Assembly: GCF_040530035.1 (NCBI RefSeq)
Contig: NZ_JBEWCD010000002.1
Location: 2,649,793 to 2,713,792 of the forward strand
Length of the DNA stretch: 64,000 nt
Reading direction: 5' to 3'
Source: Roseibium sp. HPY-6
Lineage (GTDB): Bacteria; Pseudomonadota; Alphaproteobacteria; Rhizobiales; Stappiaceae
Under the pieces are notes generated by a model, which was not told the origin of the DNA, searched no databases, and saw nothing but the letters and a program-made list of their open reading frames with translations. Each line of letters starts with the position of its first letter. Position 1 is the stretch's first letter. The position numbers and the translations under genes are program-made. Below are positions 9,479 through 17,602 of this stretch, piece by piece.

Positions 9479-9604
9479 ATGTGGTACTTTGCCTGGATCC
9501 TCGGAATGCCCTTGGCGTGTTGCCTCGCGATCCTGAACGCCATGTGGCTCGAATTGCGCTCAGACGACGAGCGCAACGAACGGCAACGCATTCATCGAAG
9601 CTGA
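9479..9604 (+). CDS. cydX: Cytochrome bd small subunit CydX
   Basis: This 41-residue single-helix protein stabilises the haem groups of the bd oxidase. It begins MWYFAWILGMPLACCLA, which shares MWYFAWILG with E. coli CydX (from memory), and ends in a charged tail rich in Arg, Asp and Glu. A GAGGAG ribosome binding site overlapping the cydB stop region precedes the ATG at 9479. It closes the cydDCABX locus. Its shortness means automatic annotation often omits it. Confidence 0.95.
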   Translation: MWYFAWILGMPLACCLAILNAMWLELRSDDERNERQRIHRS

Positions 9605-9649
9605 TTGAGTTTTAGGCCGGGGCGGATTCCCCTGTCGTATATTGACGGC

Positions 9650-10525
9650 TCAGTTGATCGCAACCGTGTAGCGGACAATCCTGTTGTTGTCGCTGTCCGA
9701 GAAATAATACTCGTTGCCACGGATGGCCACGCCCTCGGGATCATCGAAGAGATTGGGACCTTTGCCTGGCTGTCCGGAGCCCAGGACACCGAGGAGAACT
9801 GCACCTTCCGCACCGTCCGGGTCAATCAGGAGGATGCGATGCGCGTCCTGATCTGCAACAACCAGTCTGCCGAAATTGTCGATGTCCAGATAACGGGGAC
9901 CGTAGAAGCCGAATTGCGGACCCTCGACCGTTTGCAGCTTTTCCAGGGCCGGTGAATAGCGCACGAGGCGGCGGTTGAAATTGTCGGCAACCCAGATGGA
10001 CCCGTCAGGACTTTCCGCGACATCGTGTGCGCCAGGGTGCGAGCCGACGCTTGCAATTGCTTCTCCGTTTTCATAGGCGATCAGAACGCCTGTACCGCCC
10101 GCCATCGCGTAGATGCGGCCATTGCTGTGGGCGAGGGCACCTTCGGTTCGGGGGGCGGGCAAAGTGACATATGGCGCGACACCCAGTGTCTCGATACTGC
10201 TGAAGACAAACACGCTGCCAAATCCCGTCACGGCGACAGCAACCTCGCCGCCGGGGCCAAAAGAGATGTCATGTGCACCGGGGAGTTTTCCTGCGCTCAG
10301 GCTTTCCACGATGTCGAGCGTTTCCGGGTCGACGACGGCGATCCTGTTTCCGAACTTGTCGGCGACGTAAAGGCGTCCATCTGGTCCAAATGCAAGGTCA
10401 TGTGGATCGTTCAGCACTTCCGGTCCTGCCTTGTCGAACGCCGCGAACGGGGCTGGCTCGCTTTCGGCAAGCGCGGTTCCGCAGGCAAAACACGCAAGAA
10501 CGAAGGCTTTGATGCCGATCCACAT
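9650..10525 (-). CDS. Secreted NHL-repeat beta-propeller protein
   Basis: This 291-residue protein begins with a signal peptide (MWIGIKAFVLACFACGTALAE, cleavage near residue 20) and then NHL/SMP-30-like repeats. Recurring motifs include DPHDLAFGPDGRLYVADKFGNRI, GAHDISFGPGGE, GAHDVAESPDGSIWVADNFNRR, DNFGRLVVADQDAHR and DPEGVAIRGNEYYFSDSDNNR, giving about five to six blades. Such propellers bind ligands or proteins, or act as lactonases; no catalytic site is evident. It faces the TRAP operon across 183 bases, so it may share regulation and a substrate with that periplasmic uptake system. That link is inferred. Confidence 0.8.
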   Translation of the reverse strand: MWIGIKAFVLACFACGTALAESEPAPFAAFDKAGPEVLNDPHDLAFGPDGRLYVADKFGNRIAVVDPETLDIVESLSAGKLPGAHDISFGPGGEVAVAVTGFGSVFVFSSIETLGVAPYVTLPAPRTEGALAHSNGRIYAMAGGTGVLIAYENGEAIASVGSHPGAHDVAESPDGSIWVADNFNRRLVRYSPALEKLQTVEGPQFGFYGPRYLDIDNFGRLVVADQDAHRILLIDPDGAEGAVLLGVLGSGQPGKGPNLFDDPEGVAIRGNEYYFSDSDNNRIVRYTVAIN

Positions 10526-10645
10526 AGCAGGTCTCCCTCACGACAAGAAACTAGGTGTCGGGCGCCCGGATATCGTGCTGCGAAAGCGGGGGATGGTCAA
10601 CTTGCAGATCACTTTCTGTTCCACGGGGTGGAACGCGTCAGTTGT

Positions 10646-10655
10646 CTGTATACAA
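10646..10655. promoter_or_regulatory. GntR-like half-palindrome CTGTATACAA
   Basis: CTGTATACAA lies between the divergent beta-propeller gene and the TRAP operon, 54 bases before the small permease start. It is one base away from the palindrome TTGTATACAA, which resembles sites of FCD-type GntR regulators of organic-acid transport. No GntR gene is in the window, so this is only a suggestion. Confidence 0.25.
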
Positions 10656-10708
10656 AGCGCCGGGCGCTGAATAAGTTGGTGCCGCCCGGCAGGGTGAGTG
10701 CAAGAACA

Positions 10709-11224
10709 ATGCTGCTCGAAGAATGGCGTTTGGCGGGAAGAGTGCTTTTGATACGAGCGGTGTTTTCAGGCGTAAGACGGGTCTGCATGGTCCTCGCGGT
10801 AATTGTGTTTCTCGGCCAGCTCTCCATGGTCTTGATGCGCTACCTTCTGGGTTTCGGATTTCTGGAAATACAGGACGCGGTCAACTATGCGTTCGCCTCA
10901 CTTGTCGCGCTTTCTGTCGCCGTGTCGTTCGAGGCCGACAAGCATGTACGGGTCGATGTATTCCGGCAGAGACTTTCTGATCGGACCAATCGCAGAGTTG
11001 ACTGGCTGGGCGACATGGCCTTGGCGCTGCCGGTCTTTGTCATCATGTTGTGGATGGCTTATCCACTGGTGCGCGGTTCCTGGGTGATCCTGGAAGGGTC
11101 TCCGGAAACCGGTGGTTTGCCGGGCCTTTTCCTCGTCAAAACCTGTCTTCTGATCCTGCCGGGGCTGGTCGTCTGGCTGACCCTCGCGAGGGTGGTTGGA
11201 TTTTTTCGGCGGACAGCTTCATGA
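10709..11224 (+). CDS. TRAP transporter small permease (DctQ type)
   Basis: This is the small membrane subunit of a tripartite ATP-independent periplasmic transporter, 171 residues with four hydrophobic helices. The family region includes LGQLSMVLMRYLLGFGF, the loop IQDAVNYAFASLVALSVAVSF and HVRVDVF, characteristic of DctQ (usually E..RY..F and HV..D). I chose the ATG at 10709, behind AGGGTGAG; an in-frame GTG at 10694 is possible. The stop overlaps the large permease start (ATGA), showing coupled translation. Order is DctQ-DctM-DctP. Confidence 0.9.
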   Translation: MLLEEWRLAGRVLLIRAVFSGVRRVCMVLAVIVFLGQLSMVLMRYLLGFGFLEIQDAVNYAFASLVALSVAVSFEADKHVRVDVFRQRLSDRTNRRVDWLGDMALALPVFVIMLWMAYPLVRGSWVILEGSPETGGLPGLFLVKTCLLILPGLVVWLTLARVVGFFRRTAS

Positions 11225-12777
11225 GCATGGAAATCGCCTGGCTTCTCGTGATGGCCCTCGCTGTCTTCGCCTGCATCTTGTCCGGCGTCCCTGTACTGTT
11301 GGCCATCGCGGGAGCGCCGACGCTCGTTGCACTCCTGGCAGCGTTCTTTGGCGATTTTGACCTCGTTTTCTTCCAGGCCGTTCCTCAACGGATATTCGGC
11401 ATAATGACGAACCCGCTCCTGCTGGCAGTTCCCCTGTTTGTGCTGATGGGGTTGCTTCTGGAAAAGTCTCAGCAGGCGGAGCGGATGCTCAAGAGCTTGA
11501 GTGCTGCGCTGGGCGGAAACCAGTCGGCGCTTGCGCTTTCCGTCGTTCTTGTGAGTGCCCTGATCGCCGCATCGACTGGTATTATCGGCGCAACGATCGT
11601 CATGTTGGGAACGATCATGCTTCCAGCACTTCTGAAAGCGGGTGTCGACAAGCACATGAGCAGCGGGTTGATCTGTGCAAGCGGGACGCTCGGGCAGATC
11701 ATACCCCCTTCGATTGTTCTGATCCTGCTGGGGGATCAGATCTCCAACGCCTATTTCGAAGCACAACAGGAGGCCGGAAATTTTGCGCCGGATCCGGTAA
11801 CGGTCGGTGATCTTTTTGCCGGAGCGTTGCTTCCCGGGCTTTTGCTGGTCGCACTCTATGCTGGCTTCGTCATTTTCAGGCTTAGCCGTAGCGGGGAGGG
11901 TGCAGAGCAGACAACGGATCGGGAAATCGTCACGGCCCGGCAATTGGCTGGCGCCATCGCGCCAACGCTCGGCCTGATCGTCGCCGTCCTTGGAAGCATA
12001 CTGATCGGCGTGGCAACCCCGACAGAAGCTGCGAGCGTTGGTGTTGCGGGGGCCTTGCTGATTGCCGCCGCAGGCCAGGGACAAAGCATTGCCCGCCCGG
12101 CGCTTGTCTGCGCTGCGTTGGCCGTTGTTCTCCTGATCCTGCGTCAGGCAGGTATTCTTGGCCTCGATTTCGAGGAAGGACGGATCAGCTGGACGGCTAA
12201 GTCTGCGATTTCCTTTGCTGCAACTGCCGGAACGCTGGTCTTGATGCTCGTGGTGTCCGCATCGCTTGTTCGAAGCGGTGTCCTCGCAGCAGCGTTGCGC
12301 GAAACGGTAACGATCACCGGTATGATCTTCGGCATTGTGATTGCCGCCAGCATATTGTCGCTTGTCTTTCGGGGTTTTGACGGCGACGAACATGTTGCTG
12401 ATCTGCTCCAGTCCCTCCCGGGCGGAGCCTATGGCATGCTGCTGCTGACAATGCTGGTTATTTTTCTGCTCGGGTTCATTCTCGAATTCGTCGAGATCAT
12501 CTTTATCGTGGTGCCGATTGTCGGGCCGATCATTTTGCAGACAGACATCAGTCCGGTCTGGTTTGCCGTTCTGATCGCCCTGAACCTCCAGACGTCGTTC
12601 CTGACCCCGCCTTTCGGATTTGCGCTTTTTTACTTCCGGTCCGTGGCCCCGCAAGAGATTGCAACGTCACAGATCTACGTCGCCGTGATACCCTTCGTGG
12701 TAATCCAGTTGCTGGCGCTTGGCCTGGTCGCATTGGTTCCGGCCCTTGCGACCTGGCTGCCCGGGGTTTTGTTTTGA
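11221..12777 (+). CDS. TRAP transporter large permease (DctM type)
   Basis: This is the main channel subunit that uses the Na+ gradient to move the bound solute inward. At 518 residues it is longer than the usual 425-445, with an extra hydrophobic block around residues 270-370, as in the DctM forms paired with keto-acid binding proteins. Motifs include PLLLAVPLFVLMGLLLEKS, ASTGIIGATIVMLGTIMLPALL, GTLGQIIPPSIVLILLGDQ, TPTEAASVG and, near the end, FLTPPFGFALFY. The ATG at 11221 overlaps the DctQ stop. The binding protein begins 17 bases after its stop. Confidence 0.93.
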   Translation: MSMEIAWLLVMALAVFACILSGVPVLLAIAGAPTLVALLAAFFGDFDLVFFQAVPQRIFGIMTNPLLLAVPLFVLMGLLLEKSQQAERMLKSLSAALGGNQSALALSVVLVSALIAASTGIIGATIVMLGTIMLPALLKAGVDKHMSSGLICASGTLGQIIPPSIVLILLGDQISNAYFEAQQEAGNFAPDPVTVGDLFAGALLPGLLLVALYAGFVIFRLSRSGEGAEQTTDREIVTARQLAGAIAPTLGLIVAVLGSILIGVATPTEAASVGVAGALLIAAAGQGQSIARPALVCAALAVVLLILRQAGILGLDFEEGRISWTAKSAISFAATAGTLVLMLVVSASLVRSGVLAAALRETVTITGMIFGIVIAASILSLVFRGFDGDEHVADLLQSLPGGAYGMLLLTMLVIFLLGFILEFVEIIFIVVPIVGPIILQTDISPVWFAVLIALNLQTSFLTPPFGFALFYFRSVAPQEIATSQIYVAVIPFVVIQLLALGLVALVPALATWLPGVLF

Positions 12778-12793
12778 TCAGAGGAGCTTTGAC

Positions 12794-13858
12794 ATGAAGA
12801 GACGGGATTTCCTGAAGGCTGGGGCGGTTGCTGCGCCGGCAACGGTTTTGGCAGCACCTGCGATTGCGCAGGGTAAGGTTGAATGGAAACTGCCGACATC
12901 TTTTCCAGCCAAGGCTCCTGGTGTCGGCACCAATGTGACCTCGTTTGCCGAGCGTGTCGCGGCCATGTCCGACGGACAGCTGACGCTCAAGGTCTTTTCA
13001 GGCGGGGAACTGGTGCCGCCCTTTGGCGTGGAAGACGCGGTGGAACAGGGAACGGCTGAAATCGGCCATTCGACGCCTTACTACGCCGCGTCTAAAAACT
13101 CAGCGCTTCACTTTTTCTCCGCCGTGCCGTTCGGCATGACGGCAGTCGAAACGACGGCGTGGCTTCGTTACGGGGGCGGTCAGGAACTCTGGGACGGAAT
13201 CTATGCCGAACGCGGCCTGAAGCCGTTCTACTCCGGGAGTTCCGGGGGCCAGTCCGCCGGCTGGTTCAAAAAACCAATTGAAAGCCTGAACGACCTTGCC
13301 GGTCTCAATATGCGGATTGCCGGACTTGGTGGCGAAGCCATGCGCAAACTCGGTGTCAACGCGGTCCTTCTGCCGCCTCCGGAAATCTTTCCGTCCTTCC
13401 AATCCGGCGCGATCGACGCGGCCGAATGGGTCGGGCCGATGCTGGACATGGCCTTCGGTCTGCAAAAGGTCGCCAAGTTCTGCTACGTACCTGCCTTCCA
13501 CGAACCCTCAGCAGCGCTTGAGATCGTTGTGAACAAAGACGCGTTTGAGGGACTGCCGGCGCACTTGCAGGCCGTGATCGCAAATGCGGCGGAAGCGACA
13601 TCCGTCGAAACCACCGCACAGTTCGACTATTTCAATGCCGTCGCAATGCAGAAACTGAAGGCGGACGGCGTCACATTTGCTGCGTTCCCGGACGATGTTC
13701 TCGCAGCCCTGAAAACCGCGGTTGCCGAGGTCATGACGGAAAACGCCGAAGCTAACCCGACATTCGCCGAGGTTCAGAAAAGCTATGACGCTTTTCTGAC
13801 GCTTGCCAAAGACTACGCAATCGAGGTCAAAGCTGCGACCTTCACGCAAAGGGTGTGA
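12794..13858 (+). CDS. TRAP transporter solute-binding protein (DctP/TakP-like)
   Basis: This periplasmic receptor, 354 residues, delivers substrate to the DctQM permease. It starts with a twin-arginine-like signal, MKRRDFLKAGAVAAPAT, ending near APAIAQ. The ligand region reads LNMRIAGLGGEAMRKLGV, where the Arg that clamps the substrate carboxylate sits in MRIAG, and GAIDAAEWVGP, which supplies the Glu-Trp seen in keto-acid binding proteins such as Rhodobacter TakP. A 2-oxo acid or related monocarboxylate is therefore the best guess. The ATG at 12794 follows GGAG. A perfect 12-base-pair hairpin lies just downstream. Confidence 0.92.
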   Translation: MKRRDFLKAGAVAAPATVLAAPAIAQGKVEWKLPTSFPAKAPGVGTNVTSFAERVAAMSDGQLTLKVFSGGELVPPFGVEDAVEQGTAEIGHSTPYYAASKNSALHFFSAVPFGMTAVETTAWLRYGGGQELWDGIYAERGLKPFYSGSSGGQSAGWFKKPIESLNDLAGLNMRIAGLGGEAMRKLGVNAVLLPPPEIFPSFQSGAIDAAEWVGPMLDMAFGLQKVAKFCYVPAFHEPSAALEIVVNKDAFEGLPAHLQAVIANAAEATSVETTAQFDYFNAVAMQKLKADGVTFAAFPDDVLAALKTAVAEVMTENAEANPTFAEVQKSYDAFLTLAKDYAIEVKAATFTQRV

Positions 13859-13870
13859 ACCACCGGATTG

Positions 13871-13898
13871 CCCCATGGAGGTAAGAACCTCCATGGGG
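13871..13898. terminator. Perfect 12-bp hairpin between convergent genes
   Basis: CCCCATGGAGGT and ACCTCCATGGGG form a perfect 12-base-pair stem with the loop AAGA, between the stops of the TRAP operon and the LuxR gene. Neither side has a T-run, so it may be a weak or Rho-assisted terminator or an mRNA 3-prime end stabiliser. Confidence 0.55.
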
Positions 13899-13903
13899 TG
13901 TCG

Positions 13904-14899
13904 CTAACCAACACTCAAAAGCAGGCGAACCAAGGCGGTCTGGGAATTGACGCCCGTCTTCTCATAAAGTCGCGACAAATGAGTTCGTGCGGTATTGACG
14001 CTGATATTCTGGCTGGTGGCAATCTCGGAGAGGTTTTTACCTGACGCAATCAGGCCGGCAATTTTGATTTGCCCTTCCGAAAGACCAAAAACTGCACGTG
14101 CGACCGCGAGCCGGTGCTCAATCAAACCGTCACCGTCCAGTCTGAGATAAGTCATGCAGTCGCGGACGGATATGTGAACAACGGCAATTCTTCCCGTATC
14201 CGTATTCCCGAGAATTACCGGATATTGCAGCGGACCACCGGTCTCGCTTGCAAAGCGGTGAAGTTCGAAAAAACCATGAAAGTTGCCAGCCTTCTTGAAC
14301 TCTCGTTGCAACACCTTGTCCCAATCAGGCCGGCGCGCGCGGATGCGTCCGTACGAGACTGTGAGAAAAGGATGTTGCTTGAGGGAACTCAGGCACTCTG
14401 GGCTCGCCCAAATCACGTGTCCGTCTTTGCCGACTGCAATCTCATGCGTATGGATATTGGATTGCCGGCGTTCAATCACCGAAGAATAGACAACCTTCCA
14501 GCCATCGGCTTCCAGCTCCAGATACCGCGTTTCATGATTTTGATGAATGATGCCTGACTGCTGTTCTGAGAGCTCATCGAAAACGACCCAGGCGGTTCTG
14601 CCGGCAATGCTGATACGATGGTCCTTCTGCCAGATTTGTTTCTTCTGGCAGGCCAGTCCGCTTTCAAAAACATGTCGCATATGGGCGGCCACCTGCGACC
14701 AGCCGTCAAAGACGCTCAGACCGGCGACACTTGAAACGTAGACGGCTTGCGTCCGGGCTTCCTGCACCCAACATGCAGACCAGGCTTCAAAGTCCTGATC
14801 CAGAAAAGCATCGGTTTCGGCGCGTACCGCAGCGACAATTGCCTTTTCCTGCTGCGTTATCGCTTTGTCAGCTGGAAGAATTCTGGTGTTGTGCTTCAT
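13904..14899 (-). CDS. LuxR-type regulator with N-terminal NTF2/SnoaL-like domain
   Basis: This 331-residue protein ends in a LuxR/GerE helix-turn-helix (about residues 268-331; SEGQIKIAGLIASGKNLSEI then ISVNTARTHLSRLYEKTGV). The first 130 residues look like an NTF2/SnoaL-type cone fold: ADKAITQQEKAIVAAVRAE, FLDQDFEAWSACWVQEART, then a strand-rich part ending WKVVYSSVIE. The middle (about 135-255) resembles a sensor such as PAS and reads IAVGKDGHVIWASPECL. A cone-fold pocket could bind a small ligand, which is inferred. The start at 14899 lies inside the 3-prime end of a small upstream gene on the same strand, so the two are probably cotranscribed. Confidence 0.85.
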   Translation of the reverse strand: MKHNTRILPADKAITQQEKAIVAAVRAETDAFLDQDFEAWSACWVQEARTQAVYVSSVAGLSVFDGWSQVAAHMRHVFESGLACQKKQIWQKDHRISIAGRTAWVVFDELSEQQSGIIHQNHETRYLELEADGWKVVYSSVIERRQSNIHTHEIAVGKDGHVIWASPECLSSLKQHPFLTVSYGRIRARRPDWDKVLQREFKKAGNFHGFFELHRFASETGGPLQYPVILGNTDTGRIAVVHISVRDCMTYLRLDGDGLIEHRLAVARAVFGLSEGQIKIAGLIASGKNLSEIATSQNISVNTARTHLSRLYEKTGVNSQTALVRLLLSVG

Positions 14900-15125
14900 G
14901 AGTGTTCACCCAACCAACGTGTTTGCGCGTCGAAAACCGTAACAGAGCTGTGCCTTTGTAAAATAACTTGGAAAGTGCAGTCACCGCTACCATCGGGATT
15001 TTCAAAATTGTTGCGCCGAACACGTGTCCGTTTTCGTTGTAGAACCGATCGACCGCGGCTGATGTGGCACGTGTTTTGTAATTTCGAGACAGCAAAAGGC
15101 CAGCAAGAACAAGGCTCGGATCCAT
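14868..15125 (-). CDS. Small protein of unknown function upstream of the LuxR gene
   Basis: I do not recognise this 85-residue protein. It begins MDPSLVLAGLLLSRNYKTRA and has one or two weakly hydrophobic segments (SLVLAGLLLS; ATILKIPMVAVTALSKLF). The main support is translational: a perfect AGGAGGT lies four bases before the ATG at 15125, one of the best ribosome binding sites in the window. Its 3-prime end overlaps the LuxR gene by 32 bases in another frame, which implies coupled expression. It could be a small membrane-associated partner or leader of the regulator. Confidence 0.6.
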   Translation of the reverse strand: MDPSLVLAGLLLSRNYKTRATSAAVDRFYNENGHVFGATILKIPMVAVTALSKLFYKGTALLRFSTRKHVGWVNTHEAQHQNSSS

Positions 15126-15624
15126 GTTTACCTCCTGAGCAAGCATCAAACTGCGCAGAAAGATGCCACGAAGGTGCCAGCACCATTGTCATGTGAAATG
15201 ACCACGGCCCCTCACGCAAGCGCCGTGTTTGAACTCGCCCCCCAATTGAGATCGTTGACCCTGAACTCGTGCAAACGAGCGGAAAAATGCGATCGGCGCA
15301 CTAGAAAGACTGGTTGCCGCAAGTCGCGACTGGAACGGCGACTATTGCGCGCCGGTCAGAAAAGACTCATCGAGACGACCTTTCAATGCCTGCGTTCAAT
15401 CGTAGTCGATGGGTATCTCCGTACGCGGTGAACGGAATACAAGTCGGCGTGTTGGATGGAACTGGGCAAGAAAATCGAATGTAAGCCTTTGTAAGCAAGC
15501 CGGGTTTTTGATATCCCGTTTTTGCACCCTATGTGAGCGGATGATTGAACGGGCGTCAAACATGTGTGCTTGCGTCAGATTTGAAACGCGCATCTTGGCC
15601 GATAGTCCTTGAGCAAGACAAAAA
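15126..15624. other. 499-base intergenic region before dusA
   Basis: This separates the divergent small gene and dusA. I see no reading frame with a ribosome binding site, no tRNA-like cloverleaf and no strong hairpin. It should hold the promoters of both directions. A minus-strand frame of 65 codons (15396-15593) has no recognisable features. Confidence 0.5.
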
Positions 15625-16626
15625 ATGAATAAATATCAAGAGCATAAGTTTGCCGTCGCTCCCATGATGGAGTGGACAGACAGGCACTGCCGGGCGTTTC
15701 ACCGGCAACTGACCAGTCGTGCGCTTTTGTACACCGAGATGGTGACCACCGGGGCCGTTATCCACGGTGACAGGGATCATCTGCTCGGATTTTCGGAATT
15801 GGAGCATCCGGTTGCCTGCCAGCTTGGCGGTTCGGACCCCAAGGACATGGCAGCGTCTGCAAGGATTGTGGCTGACTTTGGCTATGACGAAGTCAATATA
15901 AATGTCGGGTGTCCATCCGATCGTGTGCAGTCAGGCCGTTTCGGAGCCTGCCTGATGCAGGAGCCGGAGCTTGTCGCCACTTGCGTTTCCGCCATGAAGG
16001 ATGTCGTCGACATTCCAGTTACCGTCAAATGCCGGATAGGCGTGGATGATCAGGACCCGGAAGAGGCTCTCGACCGGATGGCCGATGCCGTTTTTGGCGC
16101 AGGCTCGGATGCCTTGTGGGTGCACGCGCGCAAGGCGTGGCTCAAGGGGCTCAGTCCGAAAGAGAACCGGGACATTCCACCTTTGGACTATGATCGGGTG
16201 GTGCGGCTCAAAAGTCGTTTTCCGGATAAGTTCATTGGGCTGAATGGCGGACTTCAGACACTCGACACGGCAGAGCCGTATCTGGATACGCTCGATGGAC
16301 TGATGTTCGGTCGAACCGCCTACCAGATGCCCCAGCTCCTCGGACAGGTTGACCGCCGGATTTACGGTATTGAAGCGAACGACGTCTCCCCATGGCATGC
16401 CGTCAGAACGCATATGGGCTACCTGGAAGAACAACTCGGGAGGGGCGTCAAGCTCGCACACATGACCCGTCATATGCTGGGCCTGTTTCATGGTCGCCCC
16501 GGTGCTCGAAGCTGGCGACGGATCCTCACAGTCGACGCAATCAAGCCAGGTGCCGGACTGGAGGTCGTCGAACGTGCGCTGGCAGCTGTGTCACCGGAAA
16601 TTCCCTCCGCGGAAGCCGCTGAATAG
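15625..16626 (+). CDS. dusA: tRNA-dihydrouridine(20/20a) synthase DusA
   Basis: DusA uses FMN and NADPH to reduce uridines 20 and 20a in the tRNA D-loop. The 333-residue protein shows the TIM-barrel start FAVAPMMEWTDRHCR, the Dus signature EVNINVGCPSDRVQSGRFG and the catalytic cysteine in NVGCPS (about residue 97). It also has the family segment IGLNGGLQT. The C-terminal helical tRNA-binding domain contains HMTRHMLGLFHGRPGAR, typical of DusA rather than DusB. It is a single gene converging on the aspartic protease gene 12 bases away. Confidence 0.95.
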   Translation: MNKYQEHKFAVAPMMEWTDRHCRAFHRQLTSRALLYTEMVTTGAVIHGDRDHLLGFSELEHPVACQLGGSDPKDMAASARIVADFGYDEVNINVGCPSDRVQSGRFGACLMQEPELVATCVSAMKDVVDIPVTVKCRIGVDDQDPEEALDRMADAVFGAGSDALWVHARKAWLKGLSPKENRDIPPLDYDRVVRLKSRFPDKFIGLNGGLQTLDTAEPYLDTLDGLMFGRTAYQMPQLLGQVDRRIYGIEANDVSPWHAVRTHMGYLEEQLGRGVKLAHMTRHMLGLFHGRPGARSWRRILTVDAIKPGAGLEVVERALAAVSPEIPSAEAAE

Positions 16627-16638
16627 TATCCGGCAAAT

Positions 16639-17352
16639 TCATGGGTTCATGATGAGACGATCACCCTCAATGCGCCAGCTTCTGAGCCGATCAAGCGCCG
16701 TGAGGCCAAAAAGGCTGCCTCCAAGCGATCCCTCGCGTGCGACAAAGCCTCTGACGTTTTTAAGTGTGTAATCGCCAACCGCAATGGTTTCGATCTGAAT
16801 TGGAGCCACCATCGCGCGGCCATTGGCCGTTGAGACAGGTACCGTGAAGGAAAGCTCGTCTGGATCGAAACCCGCGCGCTTGGCATCGTCAAACGTCAGC
16901 ACAACCGCGCTCGCGCCGGTATCGAGAAGAAAGCTGGTCCGTGATCCATTGACACGCCCATCCACGACGAAATGGCCGGTTGCATCCCGAACAATCAGAA
17001 TGGAGCCGTCTGGTTGGGTGACGGCAAGACCGGGCGCAAGGGCACCAAGAACACGGTATCCAGCCTGAACCAGGTCGGTACGGTAGGTATAGCCGACAAC
17101 AAGAAGTGCGCAGAGCCCGCCCCAGAACAGCGTTCCCTGGACAATTTCGCGCACTTTTGGTTGGCCGAACACAAAGCTTGCGAGAAACACGAAAGCAAGC
17201 GCGGACAGTGCGACGAGGCGTGGGCCGGAGTCGTCAAAGTTGATGTTCTCGGGGTCTGTCGGGTCGCCAAAAAAGTAAAAGAACACCATGACGCCCATAA
17301 TGATCACGAGGGCGGCAATGACAAAGCCGCGAATCTGCTTGGGCCCGCCCAT
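16639..17352 (-). CDS. Membrane-anchored retropepsin-like aspartic protease (TIGR02281 type)
   Basis: This 237-residue protein has three hydrophobic helices (about residues 8-27, 45-62, 73-90) and then a soluble domain with the retropepsin active-site motif FLLDTGASAVVLT (about residues 140-152). Later segments VSTANGRAMVAPIQIETIAVG and GSLFGLTALDRL match clan AA single-domain proteases. It probably acts as a dimer facing the periplasm; substrates are unknown. Its ATG shares a base with the stop of the DUF1289 gene upstream (TAATG), so the pair is translationally coupled. Confidence 0.88.
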   Translation of the reverse strand: MGGPKQIRGFVIAALVIIMGVMVFFYFFGDPTDPENINFDDSGPRLVALSALAFVFLASFVFGQPKVREIVQGTLFWGGLCALLVVGYTYRTDLVQAGYRVLGALAPGLAVTQPDGSILIVRDATGHFVVDGRVNGSRTSFLLDTGASAVVLTFDDAKRAGFDPDELSFTVPVSTANGRAMVAPIQIETIAVGDYTLKNVRGFVAREGSLGGSLFGLTALDRLRSWRIEGDRLIMNP

Positions 17353-17531
17353 TAATCGAGGCTTTCTTCGCTTTCAAGGAGGCGTCGGCTTGAAAGATCA
17401 GTCATGATCTGCGAGCGGCGTTCTTCACTGAAGCCGCTCCAGCCTGCAATTTCATCGAGCGTGCGAAAACAGCCGGCGCACAGGCCGGTTGTCTCGTCAA
17501 TCTGGCAGTGTTGTATGCATGGCGAGTTCAT
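17352..17531 (-). CDS. DUF1289 small cysteine-motif protein
   Basis: This 59-residue protein reads MNSPCIQHCQIDETTGLCAG and so on, with the DUF1289 pattern CxxxC then CxxC (CIQHC, CAGC), followed by RTLDEIAGWSGFSEERRSQI. The four cysteines suggest a metal or Fe-S site; the role is unknown. The length is typical. There is no strong ribosome binding site before the ATG at 17531, but this start matches the family. Its stop overlaps the protease start, a pairing I recall from other alphaproteobacteria. Confidence 0.85.
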   Translation of the reverse strand: MNSPCIQHCQIDETTGLCAGCFRTLDEIAGWSGFSEERRSQIMTDLSSRRLLESEESLD

Positions 17532-17602
17532 ATGGCGGATATGGACACAGATTATGTCTTTGCCAAGACTTAAAAGCGGCTGGCGGGGGTCAAAATACGT
17601 CC

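Noticed and set aside
11059..12654. A 531-codon minus-strand open frame opposite the TRAP large permease
   Set aside because: Its product has no recognisable motif and is rich in Arg, Gln and Asp. The plus strand codes a clear DctM permease. Long antisense frames are common in GC-rich genes.
15396..15593. A 65-codon minus-strand frame in the region before dusA
   Set aside because: No ribosome binding site and no similarity to a known family; not supported.
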